From NCBI RefSeq assembly GCF_000621705.1, contig NZ_JHXO01000007.1:310001-374000 (forward strand): 64,000 nucleotides of DNA. The letters run 5' to 3'. Below the pieces are notes generated by a model that was not told the origin of the DNA, ran no database searches, and saw only the letters and a program-made list of their open reading frames with translations. The position numbers and the translations under genes are program-made. Below are positions 44,484 through 53,935 of the stretch, one piece after another (position 1 is the stretch's first letter; each line of letters starts with the position of its first letter). Origin of the DNA: Prolixibacter bellariivorans ATCC BAA-1284 (GTDB lineage: Bacteria > Bacteroidota > Bacteroidia > Bacteroidales > Prolixibacteraceae).

Positions 44484-44507
44484 TAGTATTAGTTAATACT
44501 AACTAAC
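44484..44507. promoter_or_regulatory. Operator-like element upstream of the phospholipase/PAP2 pair
   Basis: It contains a perfect dyad TAGTATTA-GT-TAATACTA (44484-44501) and the 17-base AGTTAATACTAACTAAC (44491-44507), which is 16 of 17 identical to a sequence in the tetR promoter at 45519-45535. It begins right after the cupin stop and 56 bases before the phospholipase start. Confidence 0.75.
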
Positions 44508-44867
44508 CTACATACCATAAAAAAAATGATTCCGGAATTGATCTGTCTTTTCGCCCGCAGGCACTTTGATTCCAAGCACTTGAATGGTATCGCCTACATT
44601 ACTGCTAAAACTATGCACCAGATGTGCAGGACACTCTACCAATGTACCTTTCGACCCAATCATCTTGTCTTCAGCAACGCGGATGGTAGGATTTCCTTCC
44701 ACGATATAGTAAATCATGTCGCATGGCAAAATTTTTGGTCCCATGCTTTCTCCGGGTAACAAATCAAACTGAAGAATTTGCAGTGATTTATTCTCGTATA
44801 AATATTGCAAGTCCACTTCTCTTCCACTGATGGACTGCATCCACGGATTTCGATGCACTATTTTCAT
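44508..44867 (-). CDS. Cupin domain protein
   Basis: 119 residues from the ATG at 44867 (a TTG three codons upstream is in frame). A single beta-barrel cupin: LQILQFDLLPGESMGPKIL contains the motif-1 region, though the usual metal-binding His pair is replaced (ESMGPKI). Motif 2 (CPAHLVHSFSSN) retains His. Likely binds or senses a small molecule; activity unknown. It lies 55 bases downstream of tetR, same strand. Confidence 0.8.
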   Translation of the reverse strand: MKIVHRNPWMQSISGREVDLQYLYENKSLQILQFDLLPGESMGPKILPCDMIYYIVEGNPTIRVAEDKMIGSKGTLVECPAHLVHSFSSNVGDTIQVLGIKVPAGEKTDQFRNHFFYGM

Positions 44868-44922
44868 CCTTGTCAATTTTAATCCAATCCATAATACTTG
44901 TTAACTCATTCCAGCTATGATG

Positions 44923-45510
44923 CTAACATTCCTTCTTCGAGATGAGCATTAATACGTTTTCCAGAATTTTGACACCTTCTTCCACCAGGTTTATTTTCTG
45001 ATCAAATAACTGCCATTTCATCATCATCATGCGCATCGCGCCCATAATGATGATTGTTATCTGGGATGAAGGAAGATCGTCCCTGATTTCATTCTTCGCC
45101 TGCCCCTCTTTCACGATAGCCTCTAGTTGTCCTGCGACCAAAAGCGTTATATCTCTAATTTTCTCTTTCAGGTAATCTTCCCCATGGTAAATCTCCTCGG
45201 AGGAAATGACAGAGATTAGCGCAGGATTTTTTTGTAGCCGACTAAACTGAAACTCAAAAGCCAATCTTAGTTTATCGAAGCTTGGTGAATCACTTTTGGC
45301 AATCTCGGTTATCTTTAATTCAGTAGATTTTGAAAAGAAGTCGATGATGTTCACCAGGATCTCTTTCTTATTTTTGTAATGCCGATAAATGGCCGGTTCT
45401 GATATACCAATGGCATTCGACAGATTTTTAATCGTCAATCCCTGCAGGCCTTTTTCAGCAATTAGCTTGATTCCCGTGTGAATAATCTCCAGCTGTCTTT
45501 CGGTATACAT
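44923..45510 (-). CDS. TetR/AcrR family transcriptional regulator
   Basis: 195 residues. The N-terminal helix-turn-helix (LTIKNLSNAIGISEPAIYRHYKNK) is classic TetR/AcrR. The C-terminal ligand domain is unclassified, with Met-rich IMGAMRMMMMKW near residue 162. It probably represses itself and the genes behind it (cupin, phospholipase, PAP2) through the shared operator motif. Confidence 0.9.
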   Translation of the reverse strand: MYTERQLEIIHTGIKLIAEKGLQGLTIKNLSNAIGISEPAIYRHYKNKKEILVNIIDFFSKSTELKITEIAKSDSPSFDKLRLAFEFQFSRLQKNPALISVISSEEIYHGEDYLKEKIRDITLLVAGQLEAIVKEGQAKNEIRDDLPSSQITIIIMGAMRMMMMKWQLFDQKINLVEEGVKILENVLMLISKKEC

Positions 45511-45515
45511 GATGC

Positions 45516-45542
45516 GTTAGTTAATACTCACTAACAAAAGTA
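45516..45542 (-). promoter_or_regulatory. tetR promoter -7 element and operator
   Basis: An imperfect 20-bp palindrome GTTAGTTAATACTCACTAAC (45516-45535) abuts a -7 TACTTTTG (45542-45535, minus strand). It includes the 17-base motif AGTTAATACTCACTAAC shared with 44491-44507. No -33 TTTG at the usual distance is evident. Confidence 0.75.
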
Positions 45543-45614
45543 CAACACTTTTTGAAATCGAGCATACTCGTTTAGATATTTTTATATAAAATTTACGTTA
45601 ATACACTTAACATC

Positions 45615-45640
45615 ATAAAAAAAGGAGGCCGACGGCCTCC
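45615..45640 (-). terminator. Terminator of the YncE/phosphoesterase gene
   Basis: A GGAGGCC/GGCCTCC stem with a 3-base loop and a run of seven T on the minus strand, 25 bases after the stop. Confidence 0.9.
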
Positions 45641-45664
45641 CTTACTCATCTATCATTCTGAACG

Positions 45665-48301
45665 TTAATCATCGTCATCGTCTTTTCCTGCCAGTTTCGC
45701 AGGGTAAGGGATTTTTCCCTTTGCGCTGAACCAAAGTATCTTGTTCAACATGTCATCGTCTCCCCCATCGATATGGTCATATTGCGGCTCCAGACTAATG
45801 TTGGCATAATGCAATGCTTTTCCTTTCAAGGATGAAAGTGCTGCATTCATTTCGTCTAGCGGAACCTCGTTCTTAACTCCGTTATATGGAGTATAATCGG
45901 GTGTTTGCCCGAAACAGGCATCCATGGTTGGCGCAATAGCATCCTGAATATTCATCGGAGGAAGCCCCAGAATTTGTTCTATGGTTCGAACCATGGCCGG
46001 TTGATTATAGGCAGCATGTACCGCTTTATCCTTATGGGAATACGGGCTAATTACAGTTCCAACCGTACGATAGGCTGAAACATGATCCCATCCTGTCTGG
46101 CTGTCATCTTCGGTAACAAAAATAACCGTGTTGGACCAAAAACGACTATGACTAAGGGCGTCCACAATCTGACCGAGCGCAACATCATTATCGGCAACCA
46201 TTGCTCTTGGAGTTGGGTAGCCGGGACGAGTTCCTGCCGTATGATCGGCGGGAAGTGCCATAACCATTAGCTGAGGAAGTGAGTCTCCTTCCATATTTTC
46301 GTATTTCTTCAAATCCTTAACGAATGCAGCTGCCCGCATGACATCAGGTATGGCATGGTGGTCATAACCAGGGTAGGTTTGACTCAAGATTGGTTTTACC
46401 GGTCCTACCGTTGTTTTATTGGTAAAATGAAATGGTTCACCATTAACAAATTTCTGATAAATGTCTTTCCACCCCAATGATTTATCAAATTCAGGAACAG
46501 CCGCTTCGCCGTAAATTTTTACCGATTTCCCATGCTTCAAAGCGTTGTCCCAGATAAATCCGGTTGGAGCATAAACCAATGCATCGTACTGTACGTGCGG
46601 ATAACTTCTGAACCAGGCACGCACGTTCTTCTCCACATAATCAGTTACAATGGAAGCATCGGTCCATTGATGTCCTTCGGCTGAACATTTACCGGAAGCC
46701 ATGTAATTGTCCATCAAAACAAAATCGTTGACCAGCCGGTGCATGTTCGGAGTTATCTTTCGTCCGTAAATGCATAAGGTAGAGTCGCCATTGCCTTTCG
46801 GAACATCACCTAATACCTGGTCATACGTCCGGTTTTCTTTAATGATATACAGCACATGTTTAAATACCGATGGTTCACCAATTCTATCAGGAACAGGCTT
46901 TGGTTCAACACCTACACGTGCCGGTAACTCTGCCAGCTTAACTCTTGCTAAATCGTTGACGGCGATTACCGTATTGGTATGTTTTTCCAGTTCCTTTTTA
47001 TCCGGCATGGGAATTACCGAAACCGAAGCCAACATATGGTGAGTGTTGTATGCCAGTGTTTTTTCCGGCCCCTGATGTAATCCTACGTGTGCACCAGTCG
47101 CCTCGATATTGGTAACATACATTTTCTTATTATCAGCAATGGTAACCGAGGATGGATATGCACCGGTAGGAATGAATCCAATGACTTCGCTTTTTTGCTT
47201 CAATCCCCGTGCTGAGGCATGTTTTCCGAGACGTACAACCGCTACAGCATTATCAATACCATTGGCAACATACAGGAATTTCCCGTTCTTCGACACGGTT
47301 ATTCCATCGGGTGAATCGCCCCAGTACTTATTCAAGCCGGGCTGCAATCGGACCATGATGTTCTCGGTAATTTTATCCGAAACAGGATCAATAACCGACA
47401 CATTATCGCTGTTGGAGTTGGTTACGTATACATATTTTCCTCGCGGAGATGAGACTATTTCGTTGGGATGAAGCCCGGTAATAATTTCACTGATTAACTG
47501 ACCACTATTCGGATCAAATACAGAAATGCTTCCTTCGCGTGTCGCCCCGGTAGTTAACGAAACCTTTGCTTCACCCCACGGAACACCTGCCACTACATCG
47601 TCATCACCAAGCGGCAATCGCCCTCCCCAGTTGGTTACGAAAAGTTTCCCTTTCGCTTCGGTAATCCCATAAGGAGCAACTCCGGTATCTTGTCTCCATA
47701 CCACATTTCCGGTTACTAAATCCTGTTTTACCAGTTCATTGTTACCGTTCAGTACTACATAGAGGTAATCCCGGTTGTTTTCTTTCCGAATCAGCAATTC
47801 ATTAGGCAGAGCTGTTTTTGACGGTGGCAACGGGTCATATGAGAAATAGTCTGTAATTCCTGCTTTTCTATTTTTCCAGCTTGCACGAATAACAAATGAT
47901 TTTCCACCGCTCGTTGCGGCACTCCACAATACTTCCATCCCATTATTTGTTTTGTGCCAAATAATTCCGGAATAGGTACTCATGGCTCCGGCCAGTTCCG
48001 ACCTCGATTTTATCGGCAGGGTAAAAACAATGGAATCGGCCTCGGTATCGATAAAAACTACGCTGTACCGCTCTTCAACCGCCAGCCATTTACCATCAGG
48101 TGATAAGGCTGCATCCAGCGCATGATTCTCCAGGCTTTTATCGCCAAAGTAAATCTGTTTACCGGCGGGCCGGAGCAACCTGTTCCAGGGAAGTACATCG
48201 TTACCCGATTCATCTACTTTCTTACTCTGCGCTACATTCTGGCTTCTAGCCGGAACAACCAGGAAGCACAACAGGAGTAGCGTTAATTGTATTAGTTTCA
48301 T
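45665..48301 (-). CDS. Secreted YncE-like beta-propeller fused to a phosphoesterase (phospholipase C/alkaline-phosphatase superfamily)
   Basis: 878 residues. Signal peptide 1-20. Residues about 50-430 are a seven-bladed YVTN/YncE propeller with blades such as SPRGKYVYVTNSNSDNVSVI and SKNGKFLYVANGID. Residues about 480-830 are a PF04185-type phosphoesterase: YIIKENRTYDQVLGDVPKG is the signature E-N-R-(T/S)-(Y/F)-D, then SAEGHQWTDASI and TVIFVTEDDSQTGWDHVSAYRT for metal binding. Family relatives hydrolyse phosphodiesters/phospholipids. The C-terminus ends in a run of Asp. Exported. It is monocistronic beside the phospholipase/PAP2 group. Confidence 0.9.
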   Translation of the reverse strand: MKLIQLTLLLLCFLVVPARSQNVAQSKKVDESGNDVLPWNRLLRPAGKQIYFGDKSLENHALDAALSPDGKWLAVEERYSVVFIDTEADSIVFTLPIKSRSELAGAMSTYSGIIWHKTNNGMEVLWSAATSGGKSFVIRASWKNRKAGITDYFSYDPLPPSKTALPNELLIRKENNRDYLYVVLNGNNELVKQDLVTGNVVWRQDTGVAPYGITEAKGKLFVTNWGGRLPLGDDDVVAGVPWGEAKVSLTTGATREGSISVFDPNSGQLISEIITGLHPNEIVSSPRGKYVYVTNSNSDNVSVIDPVSDKITENIMVRLQPGLNKYWGDSPDGITVSKNGKFLYVANGIDNAVAVVRLGKHASARGLKQKSEVIGFIPTGAYPSSVTIADNKKMYVTNIEATGAHVGLHQGPEKTLAYNTHHMLASVSVIPMPDKKELEKHTNTVIAVNDLARVKLAELPARVGVEPKPVPDRIGEPSVFKHVLYIIKENRTYDQVLGDVPKGNGDSTLCIYGRKITPNMHRLVNDFVLMDNYMASGKCSAEGHQWTDASIVTDYVEKNVRAWFRSYPHVQYDALVYAPTGFIWDNALKHGKSVKIYGEAAVPEFDKSLGWKDIYQKFVNGEPFHFTNKTTVGPVKPILSQTYPGYDHHAIPDVMRAAAFVKDLKKYENMEGDSLPQLMVMALPADHTAGTRPGYPTPRAMVADNDVALGQIVDALSHSRFWSNTVIFVTEDDSQTGWDHVSAYRTVGTVISPYSHKDKAVHAAYNQPAMVRTIEQILGLPPMNIQDAIAPTMDACFGQTPDYTPYNGVKNEVPLDEMNAALSSLKGKALHYANISLEPQYDHIDGGDDDMLNKILWFSAKGKIPYPAKLAGKDDDDD

Positions 48302-48396
48302 GACAGGAATTTTGATTAATTAGGAAACTGAAATGTTGCCACTTTGTTCAGGAATTCTTGATTTTATTTACAACTTCAATGCATATACGGCAAAGC

Positions 48397-48439
48397 AAAA
48401 AGAAAAAATCCCCACCAGAAAGATCTGGACAGGGATTTT
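48397..48439 (-). terminator. Terminator of the DUF4412 gene
   Basis: A stem AAAATCCC/GGGATTTT extended by CCAGA/TCTGG, and a T-rich run on the minus strand, 31 bases after the stop. Confidence 0.8.
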
Positions 48440-48469
48440 ATTATAAAAAAAGTTAAAATTATTACAATA

Positions 48470-49456
48470 CTATTTCTGATCGGACTGCGGCATTTTAAAT
48501 GAGCCCATATTGGTAACCTGGTATTGTGATAAATCAAATTTCATATCACGATTCTTATTCACTTCGGTTACTGTTAAAACCGAACGTTCACCGGTTTCTT
48601 TATCAAGCGATTCACTTTCCATTAAAAAACCCCAGGGCATACCATTGGAGTACATAGCTGACTTAAAAACAGCAGACATCAAATCCCTGGTTTGCAATTT
48701 TACATCCCGGGTAATCCAAATATCAGCTCTCTCTTTTTCATCATCGTAAACATACTCCTCACATTTATAGCCGGCAATGGTCTTTGTACGGCCGGTTTTC
48801 TTCAAATTCGGATTTAGGGTCGACATATCGGTGGCATTGTCCGGCATCTCCTCACCCGCATCAAACAATGAATCTGCATTCATCATCAAATCCAGGCCAT
48901 AAACAAGTCCCGTGCGCTTTCCGTCCTGATCGGAGAGAATAATTGTGGCCTTATTTTTATAATCGAATATGTAAATCCCTTTCCCTTTCGAGCCCTCGTT
49001 CGTACTTCTTCCTTCAAACTCATAGGCAAAATTATGTTTTCCCGGATTCATAAATGTGACCATTGTTCCGTCACTTTCAAGCGTACCATCTTTTTTATAG
49101 GACTTTACAACCATCTTTGTGGAATACTTAAAATCATATTCCTTTTCAATAGGGACTGGCTCTCCCGACATTCCCATACTTTTCATCATCCGTTGCATTC
49201 GCTGCTGCTGTCTGACCTCCTTCGAAACTTCACCGTCACTATTGCTTACACTGTCTCTTGCAAGCGAATCTTCCAGTTTATCCAACCCCTTATCAATTTG
49301 CTGATCCATTTTATCTTCAGCTCGCTGCTCCGCTCTTTCCTCGGTCTTTTTCAAAGCTTTATTAGCCATCTTTTTTAAAAAGCCCTGGGCTTGTACCGGT
49401 TGCGTAAAACATAAGGCACCGGCAAGAATTAAAAGTAACATCCATGTTTTTTTCAT
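48470..49456 (-). CDS. Secreted DUF4412-like protein
   Basis: 328 residues from the ATG at 49456, which puts a signal peptide (WMLLLILAGALCF, cleaved after VQAQG) at the N-terminus; an ATG nine codons upstream is an alternative. A long charged coiled coil (about 28-85: KALKKTEERAEQRAEDKM) precedes a beta-rich domain of the DUF4412 type (TKTIAGYKCEEYVYDDEKERADIW). Function unknown; likely periplasmic or surface-associated. Confidence 0.78.
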   Translation of the reverse strand: MKKTWMLLLILAGALCFTQPVQAQGFLKKMANKALKKTEERAEQRAEDKMDQQIDKGLDKLEDSLARDSVSNSDGEVSKEVRQQQRMQRMMKSMGMSGEPVPIEKEYDFKYSTKMVVKSYKKDGTLESDGTMVTFMNPGKHNFAYEFEGRSTNEGSKGKGIYIFDYKNKATIILSDQDGKRTGLVYGLDLMMNADSLFDAGEEMPDNATDMSTLNPNLKKTGRTKTIAGYKCEEYVYDDEKERADIWITRDVKLQTRDLMSAVFKSAMYSNGMPWGFLMESESLDKETGERSVLTVTEVNKNRDMKFDLSQYQVTNMGSFKMPQSDQK

Positions 49457-49730
49457 CACTGAAACTCGATTAAATTGGTTCATTTTTCTGGTTGAATGCT
49501 ATTCAATTTAGCACTTGTTCATCTGAAAACCAATTATAAAGAATATTATCTAGCGAAGATTTGTCCTTCCGGATCTCGACAAAATATTAAACTACCAGAC
49601 CTATTGTCGTGGTAAAATCGGCCTAATCAACATGCTTACTGGCATTTAGTCCTGAATCACATTTTTATTCATTGAAGCATACCGCCTGATGAATTGAAAA
49701 AGTTACATTTGTTGGGTAAAATATGATTAT

Positions 49731-50291
49731 ATGAATACGTGGTTCGAGTGTAAAGCAAAGTATGTAAAGATTGATGAAAACGGACGGGAGAAAAAGGTAA
49801 ATGAAGCTTACCTTCTGGATGCCGTGTCGTTTAGCGAAGCAGAAAGCCGCATTTATAAAGAGCTGGAAACAATGGTGAGTGGTGAATTCACCGTTACCAA
49901 AATTGCCAAAACCAATGTTGCCGAAATTATTCCTTCGGAAGATGGTGATCGGTGGTTTAAAGCAAAAGTGTCGTTCATTACCATTGATGAGGAAAAGGGC
50001 AAAGAGAAAAGAACTGCACAATATGTTTTGGTTTTAGCAAAAACCGTGAGAGATGCCTATGAAAAGGTAGTGGAAAACATGCAGGGGATGATGGCCGATT
50101 TTGAAATAAATGCCGTCAACGAAAGCCTGATTATGGATGTATTTCCCTATTTTGGTCAGGATGATGACATTCCGGATAATCTTCGTCCGTTGAATGATGA
50201 CGAATTGCTGGCTGACAATAGCGCTACCGATGACGATGATTCCGATGATTTGGAGCCGATTGATGAAGAATCAGAATCGGAAGAAGAATAA
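49731..50291 (+). CDS. DUF4494 family protein
   Basis: 186 residues. The N-terminal NTWFECKAKYVKIDENGREKKVNE and the repeat-like second half (RWFKAKVSFITIDEE) are typical of DUF4494, a small Bacteroidota-restricted family. The C-terminus (from about 150) is a strongly acidic D/E/S tail. Cytoplasmic, no signal peptide. Function unknown. A terminator lies 26 bases downstream. Confidence 0.88.
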   Translation: MNTWFECKAKYVKIDENGREKKVNEAYLLDAVSFSEAESRIYKELETMVSGEFTVTKIAKTNVAEIIPSEDGDRWFKAKVSFITIDEEKGKEKRTAQYVLVLAKTVRDAYEKVVENMQGMMADFEINAVNESLIMDVFPYFGQDDDIPDNLRPLNDDELLADNSATDDDDSDDLEPIDEESESEEE

Positions 50292-50316
50292 AGATTCAGA
50301 TGCAATACAAATATGA

Positions 50317-50346
50317 GACTGTTCTTTCCGGACAGTCTTTTTTTTA
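50317..50346 (+). terminator. Terminator of the DUF4494 gene
   Basis: An AGACTGT/ACAGTCT stem with 9-base loop and a run of eight T. Its T run reaches the stop region of the convergent PAP2 gene. Confidence 0.85.
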
Positions 50347-50964
50347 CGCCCAAATGGGATGGCCAACTTTTGACGATTGCTTTTTGAAAAGCCAATATAC
50401 AACCAGGGAACATCCTACACCTACGATAGCTCCAGCTAACACATCACTCGGATAATGTACACCGAGGTCCATTCTGGAATATCCAACCAACCCGGCCCAA
50501 AAGAACGAGAGAATAATAACATACCAGCGGGGATACATCAAACTCAGCGCCATAGCCATTGCCATGGCATCGGAAGTATGGCCCGATGGAAATGACGGAC
50601 TTCCTCCGGCCGACAGTTTTTCAATAAACGGGTAGCTGATAAAAGGTCGCGGGCGTTCAAAAGTATACTTGAGAATATTGACCACAATGGCAGACATTAT
50701 CATACTTCCGGCCATGTACCAACCTTTACGTTTCAAACTCTTCTTCTTCCTACGGAAACCGGTCATCAAAATCATCAAAGGAATTCCATAAGATACTGGG
50801 AAAGCCGCCGCTGAAATAAATTTAAATGGCCAATCTAGCGCGGAATTCCGGTTAAGATTGACAACTTTCAGTATATCAATGTCTGGATTCTGTCCTAAAG
50901 CTGTGGTATATACAAAAGCCAAAGCAACCGTAAATAGTATGGTTACGGTGTTTTTATTCATCAT
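50344..50964 (-). CDS. PAP2 family membrane phosphatase (second copy)
   Basis: 206 residues with about six hydrophobic segments. Motifs: KYTFERPRPF, SFPSGHTSDAMA and YSRMDLGVHYPSDVLAGAI. It is shorter at the C-terminus than the PAP2 at 42.7 kb and only distantly similar to it, so they are probably not recent duplicates. It may act on undecaprenyl pyrophosphate or a lipid phosphate. Start at either of two adjacent ATGs. Confidence 0.9.
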   Translation of the reverse strand: MMNKNTVTILFTVALAFVYTTALGQNPDIDILKVVNLNRNSALDWPFKFISAAAFPVSYGIPLMILMTGFRRKKKSLKRKGWYMAGSMIMSAIVVNILKYTFERPRPFISYPFIEKLSAGGSPSFPSGHTSDAMAMAMALSLMYPRWYVIILSFFWAGLVGYSRMDLGVHYPSDVLAGAIVGVGCSLVVYWLFKKQSSKVGHPIWA

Positions 50965-51259
50965 CTAGTTCGTTGTAAAGGTGGCACACACTTTCTGTCA
51001 TAAGCTGTTAATTCGTCTGCCAGGTTCAATAAAGTAAAATTATGCAGTCAACAATCACATTGCAAATTTATGATACTTAAAGTTCTCAAATGTTATATGA
51101 CTTTTAAGCTTCACAACCTTTTTATGAGTTGTATTAAATATTACAGACGATTCTCTTTACCATTAAGTCATTTTGTCAATGAACTATCTGCCAAAATAGT
51201 TTTACATCGTTAATTCTGAAATCTTTATATTTATTGAACTAAACTAACAACACTACAAA

Positions 51260-52741
51260 ATGAAAAAATCCAATCAGCTTACCAGAAGACGATTTATCAG
51301 AACAACAGCCGGCTCTGCAGCTGCATTTACAATTATCCCTAGCTATGCTGTTTCCGGCTTAGGGCATATAGCTCCAAGCGACAAACTGAATATTGCCGGT
51401 ATTGGCATTGGAGGAAAAGGGAAAGTGAACTTGAAAAACATGGTCGGGCAAAATATTGTAGCATTATGCGATGTTGATTGGGATTATTCTACTCCGGTTT
51501 TTCAACAGTATCCTAAAGCTAAAAAATACAAGGACTTCAGGGAAATGCTGGAAAAGCAAAAGGACATAGATGCAGTGGTTGTTGCCACGCCCGATCATAC
51601 ACACGCAATAGCCGCGGTTGCATCCATGAAAGCCGGGAAACATGTATACGTGCAAAAACCGCTGACTCATTCGGTTGGTGAAGCTCGTTTGTTAACAGAA
51701 TCGGCAAGACAAACAGGAGTTGTAACGCAAATGGGAAACGAAGGCCACTCCGACGACACCGTTTACGAAGTTGCTGAGATTATACAAAGCGGAATACTGG
51801 GAGATATTAAAGAGGCACACGCCTGGACCAACCGTCCAATCTGGCCGCAGGGCCTGGAACGGCCTAAACAGGCGGAAAAAATTCCGGAAACCCTCGACTG
51901 GGAATTATTTCTGGGTCCGGCAGCCTATCGTCCTTATCATTCGGCGTATACTCCATGGAGCTGGCGCGCCTGGTGGGATTTTGGAACAGGTGCATTAGGC
52001 GATATGGGATGCCATATTCTGGATGTGCCTTTTTATGCGCTTAAACTCAAATATCCCGTTCAGGTCGAAGCCAGTTCAACCATTTGCAATACCGAAAGTG
52101 CACCGGAAGCTTCGCGGATTGAGTACACGTTCCCGGCAAGGACAAATCTGGAGCATTGTAATTTTCCGGAAGTAAAGGTAACCTGGCACGATGGCGGTTT
52201 GTTGCCTCCCCGTCCGAAAGAATTGCCCGATGGCGAGCCCATGGGTGGCTGGGGCGGTGGTAATTTATTCATCGGTTCCAAAGGAAAACTGGTGTGTGAT
52301 TACTACGGTCGCGACTGGAAATTATTGCTTCCTGGTCATGACAACCCAGTAACAAAGGTTAAACTGCCCCGATATGCTGATGACCCGCTGGGAGGTGGAA
52401 GACATGAAATGCAATGGGTACGCGCCTGCATGAAAGGAAAAGAGGGCGTTGCATTAACTTCCTCGAATTTTGATTATGCTGGTCCACTTTCCGAAATGGT
52501 TTTGATGGGCAATCTGGCCATTCGGCTACAAGGGCTCAACAGACCACTTCAATGGGATGGTGAAAATATGAAGTTTACCAACATTTCGACTGACGACAAA
52601 TTCAAAATCATTAGGTCGCATCAATACAAAAAGATTGATGGTCAGCCACAATTTCATACCAGCTGGACGGAGGAATTGTCTGCAGCCAAAATGGCAAATG
52701 AATGGATCAATCACACCTACCGTGAAGGATGGAAAATTTGA
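51260..52741 (+). CDS. Tat-exported Gfo/Idh/MocA family oxidoreductase
   Basis: 493 residues. A twin-arginine signal (TRRRFIRTTAGSAAAF at 8-23). NAD(P)-binding fold GIGIGGKG at about 51-58, with ALCDVDW after strand 2. VQKPLTHSV replaces the usual E-K-P by Q-K-P, a known variant of this subgroup. A long C-terminal substrate domain follows. The exported location means the cofactor must be prefolded in, as for glucose-fructose oxidoreductase. Likely acts on a sugar or sugar derivative; the substrate is unknown. Confidence 0.88.
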   Translation: MKKSNQLTRRRFIRTTAGSAAAFTIIPSYAVSGLGHIAPSDKLNIAGIGIGGKGKVNLKNMVGQNIVALCDVDWDYSTPVFQQYPKAKKYKDFREMLEKQKDIDAVVVATPDHTHAIAAVASMKAGKHVYVQKPLTHSVGEARLLTESARQTGVVTQMGNEGHSDDTVYEVAEIIQSGILGDIKEAHAWTNRPIWPQGLERPKQAEKIPETLDWELFLGPAAYRPYHSAYTPWSWRAWWDFGTGALGDMGCHILDVPFYALKLKYPVQVEASSTICNTESAPEASRIEYTFPARTNLEHCNFPEVKVTWHDGGLLPPRPKELPDGEPMGGWGGGNLFIGSKGKLVCDYYGRDWKLLLPGHDNPVTKVKLPRYADDPLGGGRHEMQWVRACMKGKEGVALTSSNFDYAGPLSEMVLMGNLAIRLQGLNRPLQWDGENMKFTNISTDDKFKIIRSHQYKKIDGQPQFHTSWTEELSAAKMANEWINHTYREGWKI

Positions 52742-52961
52742 ATGAAAAAAAATATTTCTATCAAACTCCACACATTAACAGGTAGTTTGGTGTCGAATCA
52801 ATTCATTTTGTTAATAAAAAAGCACATAAGAAAACGATTAGAGACAATATTGAGGGATAGGTACACGTTTTACCTATGCTTCTACAAATAATTCTACCAT
52901 TTTTTTGGGGTGCTGCTTCTTCGGGAGTTGCACCCTTTTTTGCTTCCTGCCCGATAATTTA

Positions 52962-53894
52962 TTAAGAATGAAATGCCTCCCGAAGCAGGTAGATACTTTT
53001 TGAAACGCCTTCGTTAGCAGGCTCCTTTCCTTCGAACTCAAGTGATACATAACCCTGATAACCGACATTTTCCAATATTTCGGCGATTCGCTTATAGTTC
53101 AAATCAAGAGAATACCACTCCCCTCCTCCAAAGTAAGTTTTGGCCTGCACAAAAATGGTGTAAGGAGCTATCATTTCCAGTTTATGATAGGGGTCTTCCA
53201 TGAAATTTCCCGTGTCCATTAACAAGCCCAGCCATGGCGAATCGATCGCTTTTTTTATTCGTAGCATGCCTTCGGGAGTGGAAGTTAATCCCCAATGATT
53301 TTCAAGAGCCATCACGACACCCAATTCTTCAGCTCGCGGAAGACACTTTTCTATGCTGTCAATAGCCCATCGGAATGCATCATCTTCATCATACCCGGAA
53401 ATAGGCTCTTCGTGTCCACGGTGAGCCATCAAATCGTCAAATGATTTGCGGGTACCCCACCTTCCGGAATTTAACCGAATGCAGGGAATCCCCATTTCGG
53501 ATGCAATTTCCAAACAACGAAGAGTGTGTTGAATATTCTTTTCCCGCTCTTCTTCATCAGGTGATACAAAATCCTGATGAATAGAGAGGCAGACTAAATC
53601 GATACCGTTGACAAATGCATGTCGTTTTAACCGATTGAGATAGGATTTGGACTCGTTATCCAATTGTCGGTGCAGCACATCTACCCCTTCAATTCCCAGC
53701 CCGGCTGCCTTGTCAATAACGGTATTAACTGAAACTTTGGGTTCTTTGAAATGCCAGTATGAATAGGTTGAGACAGCCAGTTTAACACGGGTTTTCTGTG
53801 GAATAGAAGGTACACCTGCCTTCATGGATGGTAACAGGAACGCTCCCGATGCCAGACCGGCAGCAGATAAAAAGGTTCGTCGATTCGTTTTCAT
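52962..53894 (-). CDS. Exported xylose isomerase-like TIM-barrel (sugar phosphate isomerase/epimerase family)
   Basis: 310 residues with a Tat-type signal (TNRRTFLSAAGLASGAF). Xylose-isomerase-like barrel: LGIEGVDVLHRQLD, ALENHWGLTS with a metal-binding Glu-Asn-His, LLMDTGNFMEDPY with Asp-Thr-Gly-Asn, and FVQAKTYF. The C-terminal YVSLEFEGKE provides a Glu. Probably an epimerase or isomerase of a sugar derivative in the periplasm. It lies 41 bases after the beta-helix gene's stop on the same strand, so the two form an operon. Confidence 0.85.
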   Translation of the reverse strand: MKTNRRTFLSAAGLASGAFLLPSMKAGVPSIPQKTRVKLAVSTYSYWHFKEPKVSVNTVIDKAAGLGIEGVDVLHRQLDNESKSYLNRLKRHAFVNGIDLVCLSIHQDFVSPDEEEREKNIQHTLRCLEIASEMGIPCIRLNSGRWGTRKSFDDLMAHRGHEEPISGYDEDDAFRWAIDSIEKCLPRAEELGVVMALENHWGLTSTPEGMLRIKKAIDSPWLGLLMDTGNFMEDPYHKLEMIAPYTIFVQAKTYFGGGEWYSLDLNYKRIAEILENVGYQGYVSLEFEGKEPANEGVSKSIYLLREAFHS

Positions 53895-53935
53895 GGTTTG
53901 GTTTGTTAGTTAGTGTTTTAAATCGAAACAGAAAC

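Noticed and set aside
52874-53068. Short minus-strand frame overlapping the isomerase-like gene end
   Set aside because: It overlaps the 3' end of a well-supported gene in another frame and has no motif.
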